Positions 55,201 through 61,200 of a stretch of DNA of 64,000 bases are shown in pieces. The position numbers and the translations under genes are program-made. How positions within the stretch are numbered: position 1 is the stretch's first letter; every line of letters begins with the position of its first letter. This DNA comes from Fasciolopsis buskii (lineage: Eukaryota > Platyhelminthes > Trematoda > Plagiorchiida > Fasciolidae). Below the pieces are notes generated by a model. That model worked only from the letters and a program-made list of their open reading frames with translations, ran no database searches and had not been told where the DNA came from. The stretch is from assembly GCA_008360955.1 (NCBI GenBank), contig LUCM01009412.1, forward strand, positions 1 through 64,000, written 5' to 3'.

Positions 55201-58200
55201 ACCGAATTGAAGTGAAGTGGCCCTTATATTTCCCAATACAAATACCAGGAAATTTTCTTGCGTAGCAGACAGATCTTTCCAAATTCGCTTAATTTTTCTA
55301 CATCGGAAACAGCATGTTAATGATTTCCTGGACTTCCTGGTTACATTTTCATACAATATGTAGTCCTTCAAGGAAATCGAGATATCATCTCGTTTAATCT
55401 TTATTTAAGATGATGACCGTCTTTGAATCGCTGATGACAAAAAGAAATAAACTGGCTTCCGAAGATATTACAAAGCGTTGGAATGCATTTGAAAGACTGG
55501 TTAAAAATCAATCTCACGTAGCTAAGATCCAAAAGGAACCAAAATTAGGTGACATCCGTAATAGGTAAACTGACAAAAAGACATTCTGTTTACCAAACGT
55601 ACTGGGGCATGACGTGCACATCCCAGAGGTGATGGAAAAACTGCGCTGTTCGTGCGACAAATGAACCTTATTTTGTTCGAAAAAAGCCGTTGCAGTTGAA
55701 ATGCCATCATTCTGAACAACTATGATGTCACCTCGCGTTGCTGAAAAAAGTTGATGAATATATGTTAACGTCATACGCATCTCACAAAATTTCGAATTTG
55801 AGCCACGACCGGTCACCCATTTTTCTGATAGAACGAGTTAATGAGAAGGCAGATTCATAAATAATTCTTTTATTACAAGCTGAAGAAACTATCTGGCTTT
55901 TATCCCCCTCAAGTGAGAGTACGAAGTCAAATTTACAAAAATTTCGTTCCAATTTTTAATTCATCCCTATAGGACAGTAGTTACCCGGAGGATGCGTCAA
56001 GACGATTTATTTTGTCGTATCGCCTCTGTGATGATATGATATCTATTTACGAGACGCCCATACGCAATTCTGGCTTTGTTGGAGGCTTCTTCTTGAGAAG
56101 AGCTCGGTAAGCTTCAAAACAAATGTAAACATTTTTCATCGAAAACAGGAACTCCCTCTATTTTTTTGTCACGTCATTTTTGATATCTTTCCCTGTCGGT
56201 TTCGGCAACGCTGTACAGTCATTCCTGAGCGGAAAACCGGAGTCACTGTGAAATCGTTTTCGATATTGAATCAAAATATCAAATTGCATTTGGTCGAGTA
56301 AATTATCCTGAAAATTTAAATCGACATTTCGGGTTAGGTGATTTCAAACATTAGCGACATCTGAAAGTTGGAATCTTTCATTCTGTAGAATAGGCCCTGT
56401 CTTGAATCGTACGCCTAATCGGCCACTGGTCAACGTCATGACTGTCCCAGTACTAATCTCTTTTTTAAAACAATAGACGGCTCTTCATATTAGCCATAGT
56501 TGTATATTTATCGTAACGCACGTAGCATATGCAATTCAGAATTCCAGCTGAATTTTGACATGGATGAATCTGTTACGCATATTAATGAACTTGACTGATT
56601 TTTACAGGACAGAATATTGCGAGAAACCTACGGTGTAGGCTTTGTCGCATGTCAGTTCTTCATAATTTGACACGTCAAATATAGCCTTTTCATATTCATG
56701 TAGAAGCAGCAATTAACTAACTGCCAACCACCGTCCTTGCTGTTATCGGCCTAGTAATGTCATATATGTGGTATTCCTATTGCTTCATTTTGTATAGTGT
56801 TCCCCCAACAGAATGACGTTATTCATGCAGTCGAAAGAAATCCTAATATTTCTTAGTTATTCTTACTGACTTATACCTCCCTTTCTTTGGCAAAAAGACC
56901 AATTCTGACGAAATATTCACTAAGGAATCCATTAATTTTTTGTCGAACTCGTTCAGGAATCATTACAGCAGGCTTACCAGACCGGAAATCGGTTGCCACC
57001 TAGCTTGGAAAGCTGTTGTTCAGTCCAAACATATAAAGCTCAGTTTAGGCAAATTGTCATTCCCAGATTTTTACCACTCAGACGAACGTTTGATACAATT
57101 TTATCCTGATTTGTATTCATTCCATCTCATTATTCCGTGGATGTTATTCATATTGCGAAAAAATTTGACGTGTCCCCTTAGGACTTCTTGCTTACATGAG
57201 AATATGATTGAATCCTCATTTGACGACAAAGAGGACGAACCAGAATGCGAAGTCAGTGACAGTGTATTTGCCCTATCTTACCAAAAACGAGATCAAACAT
57301 CCGATTACACTTCTCTTGGCCAGAATCTTAGCAGACAGAAGTCAAACCTTTTCCGGAATGTGTCTCCCTTATTGGTTCGATCGCGTGTCAATAATATGGA
57401 TAACTTCGATGTAGCATTTCTTCGATCAGCCACATTCACTTCATCACCGGATTCCTTCATGAACTACGTTGATGTGGTCGTACACAAATATCAAAAATTC
57501 CAAATTACCTAATGCCACCAGGGTTGCAGCTGCGGTAGGTCCTGATCAACGGAGGGAATTTAAAGAGACGGAATTCAGACCGCATAGGACCTAGTTGTTC
57601 ACCAGGCTAGAACAAGAATGACACCAAAAAACCTCTGATTAGAGGCATGGACGGCCACTACTAAAAGCCGGATTTAATGGCGCCCATGACCCAATGAGTT
57701 ATATAGGACGGCTTATCTCACGCCGAAGACTCAATCCTGTATGGAATATCAATGGTGTGACGAAGTAATCTTCTGGTCTCCCAGGTTGGAATATATTTAA
57801 AAAGGCAAGTCAGTCGGAAAATTGAGTGAAAAAAATTTGTAGTGGGTCGCTGTGTGCGGAAGCCAAAAGTGCAAGGCAACTTTTCTACAGTGTAATGAAT
57901 CGTATAGAGGAGAAGCGCCACTATGACCATAAGAACAACACCGACTGACAAACGCCAGCTGGACAGCACAAGGACTTAGAAGTGGATCGACATCAAGCCC
58001 GAGGAATCATCCCGGAGTCAGCCAGCTCCTCTAGTCCGCGGACTGGTTGAAAGCGGTCCGATTTTTTGATAGGACCAGATGGAGTCCGGAGCGGCATTCG
58101 CTATGAGGACCAGGGAAAAGATGATGAACCCTTTAGACCAGGGGAAAGTGGCTAATAAGCCGTATATTGTTTGGACCTTTATAAACCATCTGATTATGGC

Positions 58201-61200
58201 AAATAGACGGGAAACTGTTGTATTGATTGCCCAGAGACTATTTGATCGTTTCATTTTGATCAAGCGGCGCGGAACTGAACTAGAAACGAGACGACTGACG
58301 TAAGTCGCTAGAGTCAGTGGTAAATTGACCATAAAATAAAATTGATCCAAGTATATTGGGCTTCCACTCGGTTTCCCCTTGCTGCCTTGTATACAGGTTC
58401 TTGTTAGGACCAAGGTTTTGGTTAGAAACCCTAATCACTCTCCTGCTTAGTGGCTAGACTCTCCAGCAATCTTTGTCCAAAAAACTTCAACGAATAGTAC
58501 AAGCATGATGAATTCCACACTGTATCGGTCGTCACACAGGTTAATCAGAACCGTAACACCCATTGCTTCAAGCAAAGTGGGTAATGATAAACATGGAACT
58601 GCTCCGAGTTCCCGTGCTAGATTACCGCCGCATTGCCTCGTGTGTGAGAATTTTTAGTCAACGGCTCTGGTCCGAGTTCTCAAAGAAAAACCGTTTCTAT
58701 GGTTTGAGCAGCCGCGAAATATCGATCGCCGGAATACCTCCAGCGCCCTTTCTACAGGGAACATTTCTACTTCCCTTTTTTCCGATATACCAATCACGCA
58801 AGATGTTACGAAGAATTACTACCCAATGAAATTGTCTAATAGTGGCGTTAGTGGAAAGGAAAAGTGGTTTGGACGCATTACTCAAACCTAAGCGTTTACT
58901 TCACTTAGCTGTCTTCAGCATCCGCAAGCCCAACCAAATAGGGTGACATGCTTCCCTAGCTAGAACTCTTGAAACTTTTAAAGTGCATTTGTGCTATATC
59001 TCTGCAACGCGCATGCAAGATAGCACTTATGTGATCATTTTTCAAACCCCAGATGCAAACTTATTCCCTTGTTTAATCCTTTGCGCGTCAGGGGGATCGG
59101 GTTTTGAGCGCTGTTTTTCAGGCTGATGATGAGATTCTCTCTGAGCATGCGAGCTTATCGAGCACTGTTAGGCCGGATCCGAGTCAACAGTCGTTTGTGT
59201 AAAGTTCAGTTGGACGGTTCTGTCCACGTCTATGGAAGACGACTGAAGCATCGCAGTTTGTTTGTCGTTTCTGATTGCAGCGCCTCTTAAACGAAAGACT
59301 AGTTCTACTAAGAGTTATTTCGATTATTCCGTAGTGTGCTTTCAACGGACGTTGTGGATGTTGCTGATTTTGATGCCTTCCTTGAGTACTTAGAGGATAA
59401 GAAACGGCCCATCTGAGACCGATTTTATGTCCCAACCGACTGGACCGACAACGGAGATCGTCTCGTTAAATTTGTATCAATCACAGGCTGTCTCTGCTGA
59501 ACGCCAACTTTTGTCATAAAAAGCGGCATCGACTCACCTAGTGCCTTCCTTCGCCTTCGTAGCATTGGACTTAAAACGGCCATGAGATTGGGTACCGTTG
59601 GCGTGAATCAATCAAGGATTGCCGATCATTATGGTCCGTCGAAACTTACGGTCAGCTTGGTTAGAATGAGTGCCAGTTGTTCCCGTACCCAGGAAATAAT
59701 AACTATTCACTTTAAGTGATCTCCTAGTGATCTCATTCCAGTTTATTCGAGACCTGTCAAACTCAACTGCTTTTCTAGCTCCTCTATCTGGTTTATAAAT
59801 GTTCACAGAAGCAATCCATGCAGCACCTTATTTTCTCCAGTCTGTTATTTTTATTAAGCAACTCTATTACATGCGTTATATTTATTCTCTTTAATCACTC
59901 ATTGCCTTTGTTTTCTAGTGTAGCTTACAGACCTGTTCTATAAACAGTCCCAAAACAGGAAATTTAGAGAGTATTGCTTCTTAATTTAATGATTAGTTCT
60001 AATTTTATTCATGGATTCATCTTTCTATTCTTTTCTCCGGTCATGTCTTCGACGTCCTATCTTATTCCTTTTGTATTTAGCTTAAATGCGTTGACGATGC
60101 GTCCAAATGCTATTCCGCATTTACCGATATATATATATATTTATATACCGCACAAATCTGGGTACAAATCATTTCATCAGAATCACGGCTAAGGATGAAA
60201 ATAGTGAACGTAAAAGAAACCGTGAACAGAGTTCACCATGAGAGTTATTCTATTCTTTGATCCAGACTAAGCAAAATAATCATTTTAGTTTTGTCGGATC
60301 CGACCCGTGCCATCTGTTAGACTTGGGTAGATTTGTGTGAAAACTGTACGGACTATCCAAGTGCGTAACGAAAACTAGATTACTATAATATTTTAGGGAC
60401 AAATGGCACTATGAATATTCCAGGAGATCGCGTATGTTTAACGTGCTGTTGTACGCGCTCAGTCGTCTTGCTTTCCCGAGGTAACAGTTATTACAGATGC
60501 AATTTTATTATGTAATTTTGTAGGTCTATGGTGATTAATCACCTTTGTCTCCACGCCATAGTAATTCACAACGGTCACATATCATGTATCGTGTGGCGAA
60601 AAAATAGAAAATTTAAGTCTTGCGGGCCTCAAACAGAACATTCAAGAGATAAACAGGCAGGGATAAGTCGTTTGTGTCTTTTGCATCACGCTTCTGACGC
60701 CACCCTTTTAATGAAAACTACTTCAATGGGAAAACCTACCTGGTTAGTATTGACGGGTGCTATGGCATCTGCATTGAATGACTGGATGGTTCATTCAGGG
60801 TACAGCCAAGGTTATCGAATGATTGATCATTTCTAGACTGCTATCACATATGCATGCATGCCTTCCTTCAATTCCTGGTTGAACAATGCTTCCCAAAAGT
60901 ATGTAAGACGGATGCTTCGTTCTGAGAACTAGGACACGTGTTTATCTAACTTTCACTCATTTACCTGGCCGTGTGCTTCTATCGCATTTGTGAATAAATT
61001 TGCGTCTGTTTACGCGAATAAGTATTACCAATAAAGCGAATCCTCCGCCCAAAGTTCGCTACCTACTTTCACTTATACAATAATGAAGTGTGACGTATGA
61101 AACGGAGCAGTTGATTATTTTGTCCCACGAGGCAGTTGGTTTAATTATGCCACCGGGAAGTTTATTCGAACTGAAAACATACAAAAAAGAGATCAAAAGC

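Noticed and set aside
59100..59200. QADDEIL frame as a LINE RT catalytic motif
   Set aside because: No Tyr before ADD and no other RT motif in the vicinity in any frame.
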